Source: Actinostola sp. cb2023 (lineage: Eukaryota; Cnidaria; Anthozoa; Actiniaria; Actinostolidae). Taken from it: DNA of 64,000 bases. The DNA lies in NCBI GenBank assembly GCA_033675265.1, contig JAUJYZ010000084.1, positions 895,001 to 959,000 on the forward strand, read 5' to 3'. Each line of letters opens with the position of its first letter. Positions within the stretch are counted from its first letter, which is position 1. The notes under the pieces were generated by a model, which worked only from the letters and a program-made list of their open reading frames with translations, was not told where the DNA came from and made no database searches. Positions 1 through 9,239 of this stretch are shown piece after piece. A program made the translations under genes and the position numbers.

Positions 1-594
1 CAAGGCCTGTTTTTTGAGTACGAAATCGTGGAAACAGGGGAAACATTTATCAGTCTTTACGATGACATTGGTTACGCCTTTGCCGATTACCTTAAAGAAC
101 CACCATCACTACTCCCAATAGACGAAAATGCTGCTACATCAGACGATGCAAACCATCATTTGGCTTTGATGATTCCAGAACTCAGCTGCGATGCTTCGCC
201 ATGTGAACCTGAAACCACGCCAAGACAAGAAGAAATTGAAAACATGCTTATCCAAGCCTACGCGTACGTTGTTATCAATATCATTTTGGATCTCGTCAAC
301 AAAAAATGTGAAGGATGTATTTTTGATCATCCTTCACAACGCCATCACGATTGCTTGATGTTGGAAAACGATATCAAAGTGTATCGTTACCTGACGGAGG
401 CGCTACAGCAAGTAAACGACGACCAACTTGTGGCAATGTTCATGAAATTATCAGCCCCACTGATTCCTGCTTTGAACGGTCTCGAACTCTTGAAATACCA
501 GTGTTCAGATGCCCGTCAAGAAATTGTTAGTAGAAAGAGAGAAGAACTTGAACAATTACTTATTGAAAAGTTGGACTATGTATCACCTTATTAG
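1..594 (+). CDS. Polinton-associated ORF of unknown function, 5' partial
   Basis: The reading frame is open from base 1, so the start lies outside the window; the GTG at 28 need not be the start. About 197 residues are visible. The product is acidic, has no obvious signal peptide or membrane span, and contains a short Cys/His cluster (C-E-G-C near codon 104, then HPSQRHHDC) that could bind metal. It is followed 90 bases downstream by the packaging ATPase on the same strand, so I assign it to the Polinton by position. I do not recognise a function. The frame is intact, unlike most neighbours. Confidence 0.6.
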   Translation, partial: QGLFFEYEIVETGETFISLYDDIGYAFADYLKEPPSLLPIDENAATSDDANHHLALMIPELSCDASPCEPETTPRQEEIENMLIQAYAYVVINIILDLVNKKCEGCIFDHPSQRHHDCLMLENDIKVYRYLTEALQQVNDDQLVAMFMKLSAPLIPALNGLELLKYQCSDARQEIVSRKREELEQLLIEKLDYVSPY

Positions 595-661
595 TTAAAG
601 AAAGTGTGTCAATAAAAATAAAGTAAATTGATAAATACTTTGTTCTGTTGTACTTTTCTCG

Positions 662-680
662 TTAGTATATAAATGCCTCA
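662..680 (+). promoter_or_regulatory. TATA-type promoter before the packaging ATPase
   Basis: TATATAAA lies just upstream of the ATPase ATG (684), which has a good context (GCCATGGC). Very short leaders are plausible for a virus-like element, but no transcript evidence is available. Confidence 0.4.
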
Positions 681-683
681 GCC

Positions 684-1317
684 ATGGCAGATGTAAGGTT
701 TAAGACTCCTTCAAGTATCATGATATCGGGACCTTCTCAATGCGGAAAAACAGTTTTAACACTGAAATTGTTGAAAAACCTTGAAGAGATGTTTGCTGGA
801 GAAATTTTCAAAATTGTTTACTGTTATGGGGCATATCAGTCTTGCTTTGTTAAGTTCAAAGAAGAAGTACCTAATCTCGTTTTTGTAGACGGATTCCCAG
901 AAAACGTTCTCGACTTGTTTGAAAACTAACCAGGAATTATGATTGTTGACGATCTGATGGCTTCGTGTTCTGATCTCATGACAAAACATTCTCATCATAG
1001 AAATATCACGGTAATCTACATTGTCCAGAACTTATTTCCACCATGCAGGGAAGTTTTCTCGCACAATATCTTTAAACTGTCATTACATTTTTGCTTTCAA
1101 AAACTGTCGTGATTCTCTTGGTATTTCTACCTTGGTTCAACAAGCGTTTTGTGATAGGACTGACCGTCTATACGCATTAGAAAGTTTCAACGATGCAACT
1201 GACAAGATGTATGGTTATTTGCTCTTTGACATGCACCCCAGCACTCATCGAGATTTCAGACTTCGCACAAATATTTTTCCTAATGAACGACATGTATCGT
1301 ACGTAAAACGTTTATAA
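684..1317 (+). pseudogene. Polinton packaging ATPase (A32/FtsK-HerA-like), broken
   Basis: Genome-packaging NTPase of Polintons, adintoviruses and related large DNA viruses. The first frame (684-929) carries Walker A GPSQCGKT at residues 16-23. An in-frame TAA at 927-929 interrupts it. The same frame then resumes with a hydrophobic Walker-B-like strand ending in Asp-Asp (IMIVDDLM, 936-960) and a polar sensor-like segment ending near QNLF. Around 1040-1050 the homologous frame shifts to the one that runs to the stop at 1317 and contains SLGISTLVQQ and YGYLLFDMHP. One nonsense codon plus one frameshift make this a decayed copy. Spacing to the next ORF is about 40 bases. Confidence 0.85.
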
Positions 1318-1357
1318 AAGTAGGTGATGAAAAAAAGTTGTACCATTTCAATTTAAA

Positions 1358-1684
1358 ATGTCGGAACGTGTAAGACGTAACATGGATTTCTTGACCGTTT
1401 TAGCAAAATGTAATAAAAAGCAGCGAAAAGCTTTACTCGAACACTGCGATAAAGACCTGATCCTAACAATATGCGAACTTGCAATCAACGTATTAAAAGG
1501 AGTTGTCAAACTGTCACCCTCTCAGAAGAGCAAGCTTCGTAGGTTCAGAGAACAACTAAGACGTTTAGCAGATCGCCAAGTTCCATTCAAGCATAAAAAA
1601 CGCTACATCGTACAGAGTGGTGGATCGATTTTACTCACTCTCTTACCTCCTGCTATTTCAGCTCTTACCGAGTTGTTTTCTTAA
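1358..1684 (+). CDS. small basic Polinton-associated protein
   Basis: 108 residues, intact. The N-terminal two thirds is Lys/Arg-rich and predicted helical, with a KLSPSQKSKLRRFREQLRR stretch near residues 50-70. The C-terminus becomes hydrophobic after a GGS (SGGSILLTLLPPAISAL). Proteins with this pattern recur in invertebrate Polintons/adintoviruses, where a small core-like or membrane-active virion role has been suggested; I cannot demonstrate that here. The stop overlaps the leader of the next ORF (4 bases apart), typical of compact viral gene blocks. Confidence 0.6.
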   Translation: MSERVRRNMDFLTVLAKCNKKQRKALLEHCDKDLILTICELAINVLKGVVKLSPSQKSKLRRFREQLRRLADRQVPFKHKKRYIVQSGGSILLTLLPPAISALTELFS

Positions 1685-1687
1685 GCG

Positions 1688-2515
1688 ATGAAGTATTCTA
1701 AGCGTATGGTAGTTGTTCCTGAAGAATTCATGGACATGTTGGAACGCAAAGAAAATATGCAGACCGTTCCTACGACAAAATCTTTGATTCGATTAGACAA
1801 GAAGATGGAAGACATTCTACACGACACTAAGAAACCAGCAGATGATAAGGTAGCGCAATACAATCAAAACCTTCAGCGCTTTCTCGACGTCCAAGAACAA
1901 AAGCGTCAGTTTATTCCTACCGTTAAGATTCACCAAGAAAACGCTTCAACAAGTAGGCAGGAAAACAAAGAAGAGGGTGAAAGGCGTGATATCAAACTGG
2001 CTCAAACTGAACAAAGTGACCAACACCCGTTGACGGACAACGAAATTATTGAATCTATACCAAAAAGCTCACGCACTTTGGCCCAGTCCATGATTAATCG
2101 ATTGAAAGCAAACAGTGATCACGTTTCGTGGAACGACAAAGGCGAAGTCACGATTAATGAACACCCGATCCCCGGTTCAAACATCATTGACTTGATTAAT
2201 GACCAACTAAGGTCTAGGAAAACATTTAATCCAAAGGGATGGGAACAGTTTACTGAATCGTTGGACAAGATAAACATGCCGAAATATCTCTTGCGAAACG
2301 AGAAGCGTCGAAGTCATATTGTTCAAATGCACAAGAAAGGAACTCCAAAAGAATCAAGCTCTACAACTTTCAATACTAAAGAAGCCGCTAAAACGACCGA
2401 TGAAAACTATATCTACCCACCAACTCCACCAACTACTCCAAGAATGCGAGGAAAGAGCCCATCTCTCAAGCGTCTTAGAGTTAAACGCTTCTCAGATAAT
2501 TGGGTTACATACTAG
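1688..2515 (+). CDS. Polinton-associated protein of unknown function
   Basis: 275 residues, intact. Charged, largely helical, with a Gln/Glu/Lys-rich middle and a Pro/Thr-rich segment (PPTPPTTPRMRG, near residue 244) before a basic tail. A central block (about residues 135-215) contains WNDKGEVTINEHPIPGSNI and a Trp-rich GWEQF motif; this block type recurs in cnidarian Polinton loci. A structural or DNA-binding virion role is inference from charge and position only. An AATAAA lies about 45 bases after the stop. Confidence 0.6.
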   Translation: MKYSKRMVVVPEEFMDMLERKENMQTVPTTKSLIRLDKKMEDILHDTKKPADDKVAQYNQNLQRFLDVQEQKRQFIPTVKIHQENASTSRQENKEEGERRDIKLAQTEQSDQHPLTDNEIIESIPKSSRTLAQSMINRLKANSDHVSWNDKGEVTINEHPIPGSNIIDLINDQLRSRKTFNPKGWEQFTESLDKINMPKYLLRNEKRRSHIVQMHKKGTPKESSSTTFNTKEAAKTTDENYIYPPTPPTTPRMRGKSPSLKRLRVKRFSDNWVTY

Positions 2516-2635
2516 AAGACAAATATTTGTACATTTTTTTTTGTCAGTTTAATTGAATAATAAAGTTGTTTTTTACTTACACATCTATTGTTATCTATTG
2601 TTTTTGATTGATTCTATTTTGCATGCGAGTCAATG
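2516..2635. other. convergent intergenic gap between the two Polinton gene blocks
   Basis: Short AT-rich segment where the rightward and leftward gene blocks converge. AATAAA near 2560 (+) fits the polyadenylation signal of the rightward block. Confidence 0.4.
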
Positions 2636-3132
2636 CTATCTGATGTTTACTTTGTCTTTTGGTTTTAAAAGGCTAAGATATCTACGAACAAAAACACTTA
2701 CACGGTGATCATTTATTGACGGATTTTTACTAAATGATTTAACAATCATTGATAACGATTTACCACGATTTCTATTTATAATGAAATAAAGGCAAAATTG
2801 TCCACATGTGCTTGAATCGAATTCAAACTTTGCAAACAGCGATGATTATATGTCCAAGTTCTGGAATGAGTGTCTAGAAATGTTTCAAAATTCTTTCGAT
2901 AAAAGTCTGGTGGATTTCCATAGGAATCAAAAAATTCTCCCCTCTCCTTGGTTGGAAAGTACATTGCCAGCCAGTGCGTTCCTTTTTCTGCTTGAGGGTC
3001 TGTATTGACGATAAGTCCACAAGGAAAATGTTCTATTTCAGAGGGGAGTGTGTCAGATGCATATATACCACAGAACTTGTTGCGACTTTTGAGGTCTTGT
3101 TCCATAACTTGCATCAACTGTAAAGTGTTCAT
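2636..3132 (-). pseudogene. Polinton adenain-like cysteine protease (PRO), frameshifted
   Basis: Virion maturation protease of the Ulp1/adenain type. The first frame (3132 down to about 2820) contains the catalytic His in GTHWLAMYF (residue 53) and the acidic residue in FFDSYG (residue 69). The nucleophile box STCGQFC is encoded just downstream but in a different frame (about 2805-2785), which stays open to a TAG at 2636-2638. A small indel between about 2820 and 2810 therefore separates the His/Asp half from the Cys half. The ATG overlaps the MCP stop codon as ATGA (3129-3132), indicating coupled viral genes. Confidence 0.85.
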
Positions 3133-5157
3133 GATGTGTGATCGTACAGCACGTTTCTCTCTCGATCAATCTCGATAATGTTATCAAATTCTCCAATGCA
3201 AAACAAATTTATAGCCTCAGTCAAAGCCGTACTAAAAACAATCTCTATTGAGAGATTACCTCTCTTTCTGAGTCCCAAGTACTCAGATACATCACAACCA
3301 TCAGGCCTGAGATCGAATACAAAGAATCCATATCCTTTATGGTAATCATCTCGGGTGATTAGATTTCCTGCATCGTCGTGATACTTCCCCGTCCCTGTGA
3401 AGAGTGTCTGAAAACTTTCTAAGTACATTTTGTTAGTACCTGTTAGATTCAGCTTGAGCGGCTTAGAAGGCGATTGTTCTCCATCGACATAGACACCGAT
3501 GGAAGAAATTGAAAATAAATCCATGTTAAAGGGATATATTTGATGTGTAGCTGCCATTGGTAGCAGTTGACTTGTTCATGAACACAATAAGTCGTTTTGG
3601 AATTTGTCCGTTGAACACGTTATCTTTCACAAGAGAGGGCGTTGTTCCTGGTATGGTGAAGGACTTGCACACAGATCTCGGAACACCGTAAACTGCGGGG
3701 ACCTTACTCAAAGCTGATTCGTGTGCTACAATTACATGATTAGCAATCTTGACTTTTCGCACCTTAAGTTTTATGGAGGTAAAAATGATCTGATATTCTT
3801 TACCTCCTTCATCGGACATCAGAAAATATTCAGCTGTGTTTGGAACGAGTTTGATTTTTAGATCAACAAAGCTCAAGAGATATTTTTGAATCATGAACAC
3901 ATCACAGTACAGAGGACCGACCAACTCGAATTCAGTAGATTCTTTAACCAGTGCGTTTCGGCTTTTGAATCCTACATTTCTACCTGTAACCTTTGCATCT
4001 TCAAAAGCTCCTGATGTATCGCCATACCACATGGCAGCGCGCGCTTGGAGTTGAGATTTTTTAGCACTCATCCCAAAATTCAGGACAGTTTTACTGTAGC
4101 TTTCTGCGCTGTATGTGTTGGTTGAACTCGATACCTGCGTCGATCCAAAAGAGACATCTACCTGTCGCCAAAGACTATGGAGTAAGTTATTCACGGGTCC
4201 TATTTTTTCATCTGCATCAAGATTGGATCCATCTTTATGCTTGATACGAGCCGATACGTAGAGTTGAGTATAGGGTAGGTGAATATAGTCTTCAGTACCG
4301 GGGATGTTGAATTCGACAGGCGTAGAACTACTAATAGAAGAAATGGGCTGATATTCAATGTCCTCAAGTATATTAAGGCCTGACATTTCAGCCTAATTAG
4401 CATAAACACATTATTTTCTATAAACTGAAAACTATTCATGCTTTGAAGCTGAAACTTCTCCAAGATGCTAAGACCCATGAATTTGTGAAAATGTAGTCGC
4501 GATAATAGCAAATGAAGTGTCACGTGACAAATCACGTGGCCAAGACTGGTTGAAAAATTTAATCGAAAATGGGGTACGTAGAGACTTTTCTTAGAACACT
4601 AACTAATGTTTCGGTAAATACCTTTGGTAGCTATCTTTCTAATCCCGCCTTTTAATGATGTCTACATATTCTCATTTACGAGAAAAATAAAAATATGCTA
4701 ATAACTGGGTTGGTCACGTGACCTGTTTTATCAATTATCTCTATAACTAATGATTAAGGACAACGCTAAAAGGCGGATTTAGAAAGACCTTTCTAAATGT
4801 AACTTTTTGACATCTGATTCATTATTCTTAACAACGTTTCTATGTACCCCATTTTAAGCTGAAATATTTGGACATATGTTGCCATGTGATTTGTCACGTG
4901 ACCCAGCACATGCAATAAACCACATCAAATTTTCACACACTCAAGGGACTAAACATTTTGGTGAAGTTTTATCTCCAAAGCATGTATAGTTTTCAGTTTA
5001 TAGAAAATAATGGTTTTTATGCCAATTAGGCTCATGTGTCAGGCCTTAATATACTTGAGTCAGTCTTTTTGACAATACTGTTTTGAGTTGGACTGACAGA
5101 AAACAAGTCCAGTTCCTCAACCATGCATTCTTGTGAGCGAGGGTGAATTAAAGTCAT
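3129..5157 (-). pseudogene. Polinton major capsid protein (double jelly-roll), split by MITE and frameshifted
   Basis: Major capsid protein of Polintons. Three pieces are visible. The N-terminal piece starts at the ATG at 5157 and has the acidic/aromatic motif ELDLFS; it runs to the transposon edge near 5060. The central piece resumes at 4362 with EYQPISS and continues to a stop near 3542. The C-terminal piece (about 3550-3129), in another frame, contains GYGFFVFDLRPDG, ALTEAINL and EFDNIIEIDRERN, typical of the C-terminal jelly roll. The two sides of the MITE lie in the same codon phase once one 2-base target duplication is allowed for. The MITE terminus supplies an artificial ATG at 4386. 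The frameshift around 3545-3555 is independent damage. Confidence 0.9.
4363..5059. mobile_element. 697-bp palindromic MITE inserted in the MCP gene
   Basis: Terminal inverted repeats begin CTCAAGTATATTAAGGCC and end with the reverse complement; homology between the arms continues far inward (foldback). It is flanked by TC on both sides (4361-4362 and 5060-5061), a 2-base duplication. A second copy of exactly the same length lies at 56772-57468 in opposite orientation, flanked by TA. There is no coding capacity. Several CACGTGA motifs occur in both arms. Confidence 0.9.
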
Positions 5158-5159
5158 GT

Positions 5160-5706
5160 TTACCGTTTAGACCCGAAAATATCCTGAAATGTTCTCGGTT
5201 TGGTTGCTTTCGACGATCTGATATCTTTCAATGCTTTCTTGCTTTTTATAGGTTTTGACTTCGATTTGGTTTGTTTTCGTTTCTTTTCTGAATCAGATCC
5301 TCTCGTGCCCTGTTGACTTGGCTTGCGTTTTTTTCCAGAACCAGTTTGAGTACTCCGGCATAGCGTTTTTAACTTGTTTTACAAAGTTACGTTTTAAACC
5401 TACCCCAGATTCTTGCAAGCGATTTTGGATAGAGTCTTGAAAGCGCTGACCCGAAGCTGTGTCTGATAGAACATTGGCACCGGTTTTGAGCGCTACCTTT
5501 CCAATGTGCTTAGATGCATTTGTTAAGAAAGGTAAAGCTTTTCGAAACAAGCTTCCAAAAAAATTTCCAATTCCGCCCCCTCTCTGACCGTGGCCTCGCT
5601 GAAATAGTCTTCCCGCAAAATAAGGCCCACCGCTACCTTTCTGTTGAGCTTGATTCAAATAGTAATGTTTGTAAGGTTCTGGGAGTGAGATGTGTTTTCG
5701 ATTCAT
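5160..5706 (-). pseudogene. Polinton basic virion-like protein, frameshifted at an A7 run
   Basis: Gly-rich N-terminal region (about residues 23-47) leads into an amphipathic stretch (IGNFFGSLFRKALPFL, about residues 46-61), then a helical region. The first frame ends at 5293, but the frame entered across the A7 run (about 5325-5333) continues as a strongly Lys/Arg-rich tail ending DIFGSKR at the TAA 5160-5162. A one-base homopolymer change is the simplest explanation and could be real decay or a sequencing error. The stop lies 2 bases before the MCP ATG; the start is 18 bases after the minor capsid stop. It resembles membrane-active or core virion proteins of adenovirus-like elements, by character only. 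Confidence 0.7.
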
Positions 5707-5724
5707 TTTCTTTTCTTTTCTTTT

Positions 5725-6480
5725 TTACACAAGATATGATAACTGTCTCTGTCTAAAATGCAAGTTAACAACCACGCGGCCTCTTTCGAACTGAATTTTA
5801 CGTCCTGATCCGTCTCTTATATCAATTTTGATGTCTTGAAATTCTTTAGTTCCAACTGGATTATAGGTTGGTACATCAAACGATTTGTACACTGTGTCTC
5901 CATACTTTCCTTCAATCGGTATGACTTTAAGTAACCTTGCCTTGGTGTCTCCAACTATTTGATATCCTGCAATATCGGCATAGATGTATAAACATTGAAT
6001 ACCTCCACTCAGATCTGCGACGAAAGGACTGTATTGAGATTCGGTTATCATTATTTCTTTTCCACCAAATCCCAAGATTTGGGATAAATTGTTTGGAAGT
6101 AACGTTTTATATCCGTTTTTAACGGTCACATATACTTTTTCTGATATGGGATTAAATCTTAACTGAATATTATCTCTTACAGCCTCTTTTAATTTGTCGT
6201 TGATATGGTCAATTAAGCTGGTAATTGTTTCATAATTCCCTATAGAAAGGAGAACTACGTCAGACAAACCGGAAGGTTGGTGCCAATATAGACGCTCAGA
6301 ACTTTTTGTAATGTTGTAAAATGTCCTCGGCCAAATGATACTTTGTAGACCAACTTCATATTCGCCTTCTAGCAAAATAGTTTCGGGGAGATGAACAGTA
6401 TAACTGGTCAAGCTGTTGTTTTTGTATAGTCCAAGAGAAGCATTAGAGGGAAGAAGGACAAAAAACTGAGGTTCTGTCAT
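5725..6480 (-). CDS. Polinton minor capsid (penton-like) protein
   Basis: 251 residues, intact. The N-terminus FFVLLPSNASLGLY, the Y-x-V-H-L-P-E strand and the EGEYEVGLQSIIWPRTFYNI block match the recurrent pattern of Polinton minor capsid proteins, which form the single-jelly-roll penton. The C-terminus ends in a strand of the form RVVVNLHFR, also usual for the family. Length fits the family. It sits between integrase (48 bases upstream) and the virion-like gene (18 bases downstream) on the same strand. Confidence 0.85.
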   Translation of the reverse strand: MTEPQFFVLLPSNASLGLYKNNSLTSYTVHLPETILLEGEYEVGLQSIIWPRTFYNITKSSERLYWHQPSGLSDVVLLSIGNYETITSLIDHINDKLKEAVRDNIQLRFNPISEKVYVTVKNGYKTLLPNNLSQILGFGGKEIMITESQYSPFVADLSGGIQCLYIYADIAGYQIVGDTKARLLKVIPIEGKYGDTVYKSFDVPTYNPVGTKEFQDIKIDIRDGSGRKIQFERGRVVVNLHFRQRQLSYLV

Positions 6481-6528
6481 GTCGTGTAGATTAGATAAAA
6501 CTGAAACTCAACTTGAAATATAATTCTT

Positions 6529-7490
6529 TTATTGGTCTTTCACAAGTTGAAGTTCGTTACCGTACACAGTTCCTTCTATTTCTTCACCGTTTGAATCTTT
6601 AATTTTGTAAACTGGAGGTATTCTTGCAATACGCTTTGAAATGGTAAAAATTTCTTTCGTAAACGTAGTTGTGTATCCTTTTTCGAAGTGACCTTTCAGT
6701 TTAGAAAGTCGAACATTATCGCCGATGTGAAATTTAAACTTAATGGGACCATCAATAAGGTCACGATCATAGAGAACATGCCAGATGTGATCTTCATTTT
6801 CTTGAGATACAAGACTTGGTTTAGTTTTAATGGAAGTATGATAACTGTTGTTATAACTATCAAAAAAATGTTGCAAGACATCAGTATACTTCAGGGTATT
6901 TTTAAAGGTAAAATATTTGTACATTTTAGATTTGATAGTTTCTATCAGGCGCTCAGCAATAGCCGCCTTCGTTTCGTTACCTGTAGTAAAGAAATGTACA
7001 TTTTCTTTCTCTAAAAAGTTCTGAAAGTTTTTATTTAAAAATTCTTTTCCGTGATCAGTTTGAAGTTTTTCTGGTATTCTGCCTTTCTTGAAAATCTTTC
7101 GAAAGCCTTCGACGATGCATTTTCCTGTCTTTGCTTTCAGAGGTTGTCCCCACGCATATTTCGAGAGAACATCAATTGCTACTAGAATGTATCTGTTACC
7201 AGCATTATAGTTTTTAATCTTTTGGATGTCAATGAGATCTGCCTGCCACATGACTGTTCATCGATTCGTCCAACGATAATTCGATTTCTTTTGAATTTTT
7301 TATGTGTTCTTCTGTGTAATGTATAAGTTGACTGTGTATTAAGCCACTCATACACTTGCTTCCTTGAAATGTTGTGTTTTTTTCTTTCTTTTACAGCACG
7401 GTAAAAACTTTCGGGGGCTGTAAAACTTCCCGGTTCTTTTGGATTGTAATACACGCTTTCCAAATATTTTTGAATTTTGTTTTTCGCCAT
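6529..7490 (-). pseudogene. Polinton retroviral-type integrase, frameshifted
   Basis: Integrase of the Maverick/Polinton class. The N-terminal frame (7490-about 7255) holds an HTH-like segment (SRKQVYEWLNTQ) and basic linker. The catalytic core is in the next frame (7251-6529), with D5 (WQADLID), D66 (QTDHGKEF) and E100 (AIAERLIETI) as the DDE triad. A C-terminal chromo/SH3-like region follows (FKFHIGDNVRLSK to GTVYGNEL). The frame changes between about 7258 and 7248; the ATG at 7251 is internal, not a real start. It is the first gene of the leftward block. The catalytic residues are all preserved. Confidence 0.88.
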
Positions 7491-7499
7491 CGACAGAGC

Positions 7500-7816
7500 T
7501 AATAATTATTGTACTCGAACAGCACCCGAGTACACATCTGATTTGCTTCAGAAAAATCTCACTTTAATTGATGGAAGAGACGATAAGCACCCCATTTCCT
7601 CTATACGTATTCTTGATAAAGAATGAAAAGTAAAATATAGGGTCTATCTTATTTATAGTAAACTGAGTTAGAAAAAAATACATTCACAGCGCTTGTTCTG
7701 TCGTCTCTATGGAAACGAACGAAGTTCGTAACGCAAGGTTTATGATTTATTTGAGAGTCGCTGTTATACAGATAAGTAGTTTCATTGATGTCCCACAGGT
7801 TTGAGACTCTTTCTAA
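7500..7816. other. upstream region of the integrase block
   Basis: No gene seen. It contains the short palindrome GTACTCG...CGAGTAC (7511-7532), 20-40 bases upstream of the integrase ATG, a possible regulatory hairpin. It may belong to the Polinton terminal region, but the opposite terminus is outside the window, so this cannot be confirmed. Confidence 0.35.
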
Positions 7817-7985
7817 ATGACTCATATTTTCTGCTCATTTACTGCTCAATTTATGCTCATATTGCTCATTTTGGGCTCAATTCTTGCTCATACTGCACAT
7901 GTGCTCATTTCATGCTCATTTTCTGCTCAATTCATGCTCATAGTGCACATTAACTGCTCATTTCATGCTCATTCTGCTCAATTGG
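7817..7985 (+). repeat. TGCTCAT/TGCTCAA iteron-like short tandem repeats
   Basis: About 15 copies of TGCTCA(T/A) are spaced irregularly at 10-15 bases. The last part forms one arm of an inverted repeat with 9130-9216. Possible element terminus, replication-origin-like iterons or a transcription factor cluster; none is demonstrated. Confidence 0.7.
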
Positions 7986-8018
7986 TAATTGATCGTTATA
8001 TAAAGTGGGTCGTTTTTT
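7942..8018 (+). promoter_or_regulatory. left arm of TATA-containing inverted repeat
   Basis: Reads GCTCATTTCATGCTCATTCT, then a TATATAAA box (7997-8004), then GTGGGTCGTTTTTT. The same order occurs on the opposite strand at 9132-9216. It points rightward into the zinc-finger remnant, antisense to it. Confidence 0.6.
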
Positions 8019-8455
8019 CATTGTCTGATTATTCATACCACACACGTCAGAATCTAAACCCAATTTTATCTCAGTTAACAACAATAATGAACAATCATCT
8101 ACAGTAACAGCCACAGAATGGAATGTATTCCTAATGATTCTGCTCAGCTGGGGCATCCTCAAATCTGGATGGAGCATGGGTACTTATTCGTGAAAATCAA
8201 GAAGTTAAGAATACTGTATACAGCTGTGTATAGACAGGAAGTTGGGCCAGAATCTTACGAACTTTTAATACCGGTCATAAAATAGAATGTGAAGAAATTT
8301 AAATTGTAACTGAAGTCTTTAATTCCTGTATTTTTTTCAGTAGAGGATATAAATTTAAACAGTAATAGCTGTAATACTGAACTATGTTAAAAAGGAATGA
8401 AAAATAAAACTTTTTTCATACATGTTGCGTGTTTATTTTTCAGCCGGTTGCAAAT
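8019..8455. other. spacer between inverted-repeat promoter and zinc-finger remnant
   Basis: No gene recognised; the rightward TATA box precedes only very short reading frames here (ATG at 8087 with 6 codons). AT-rich, with TTTATTTTTC near 8432 that could serve as a leftward polyadenylation region. Confidence 0.35.
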
Positions 8456-9082
8456 TTAATGTATCTCCACATCTTGGTCAGAGACATCATCTTCATCTAA
8501 TTGATTGATTAGATCGTTCAACAAAAACATTCGTTTGTGAATGGCCACTTGCGTTGCCTCTTTCCAACCATACTCCCCTGTATCTAGTAGATCCTGTCTA
8601 GTTCTCGTGATCTTTTGATAAAATGGATCTCTTTTCATTGCATGCATCCATTCCAACTTTTCCATCAATACTTTTCTTAGTTCTTTTCTAAAAAACTGGC
8701 AGCATTTTATTATGTGCTTTTACTTTAGCACTCGATTTTGTTTCACCTTGCTGTTCATATACTCCTCCATAAAGCTTTCTACCCCTACTTCATGTCGTCC
8801 CATCGCTTCATCAATTAGAGTTGTCCAGCACTGTGGTATTGATCGATTGTAATCAGAGTCACTTGAGTCATAATTAATGCTCTCGCTGGATTCTGATTCT
8901 TGACTATCGTCGGTGAAATTCTCTGGAGAACCGTCATCGCTGTGTTCCTCTTCGCTACTGATTATTTCGCTCTGATCACTGTGGTCATCCATTTTGCAGG
9001 ATTTATTTTCTAAATGGCGTCTCAAATTAAAGCCTCTTGAAAATATTTTACCGCAGAAAGAGCACGTTGTGGAATTGGACAT
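8456..9082 (-). pseudogene. C2HC zinc-finger protein remnant with two frameshifts
   Basis: The first frame (9082-8720) starts with a zinc finger C7-x2-C10-x12-H23-x5-C29, followed by a long Ser/Asp/Glu-rich acidic region and a WTTLIDEAM helix. The frame then moves near 8730 into a short helical segment (AHNKMLPVF) and again near 8687 into RKELRKVLMEKLEWM, continuing through MKRDPFYQKI to a stop at 8456. Proteins with this layout (N-terminal finger, acidic spacer, KRD-containing helical C-terminus) recur beside transposable elements in cnidarians. Function unknown. A TATAAAA box lies about 65 bases upstream in the inverted-repeat arm. Confidence 0.6.
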
Positions 9083-9131
9083 GTCGGTGTAATTGCTCCT
9101 ACCTCTGTTGCTGTTGAATGGTCAATTCAAT

Positions 9132-9216
9132 TAAAAAACGACCCACTTTTATACATGACGATAAATTACCAATTTAGCAGAATGAGCATGAAATGAGCCG
9201 TTAATGTGTAGTATGA
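9132..9216 (-). promoter_or_regulatory. right arm of inverted repeat, likely promoter of the zinc-finger gene
   Basis: Reverse complement of the left arm with a few changes. Contains TATAAAA (9147-9153, minus strand), correctly placed about 65 bases before the ATG at 9082, and TGCTCAT copies upstream of it. Confidence 0.6.
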
Positions 9217-9239
9217 GCAGTGTTAAGAAAATAACTCAG

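Noticed and set aside
4200..4535. Alternative frame overlapping the MCP and MITE
   Set aside because: Shadow frame crossing the transposon boundary; MCP motifs are in the other frame.
7950..8177. Minus-strand frame across the iteron and TATA region
   Set aside because: No start context or similarity; overlaps the inverted-repeat arm.
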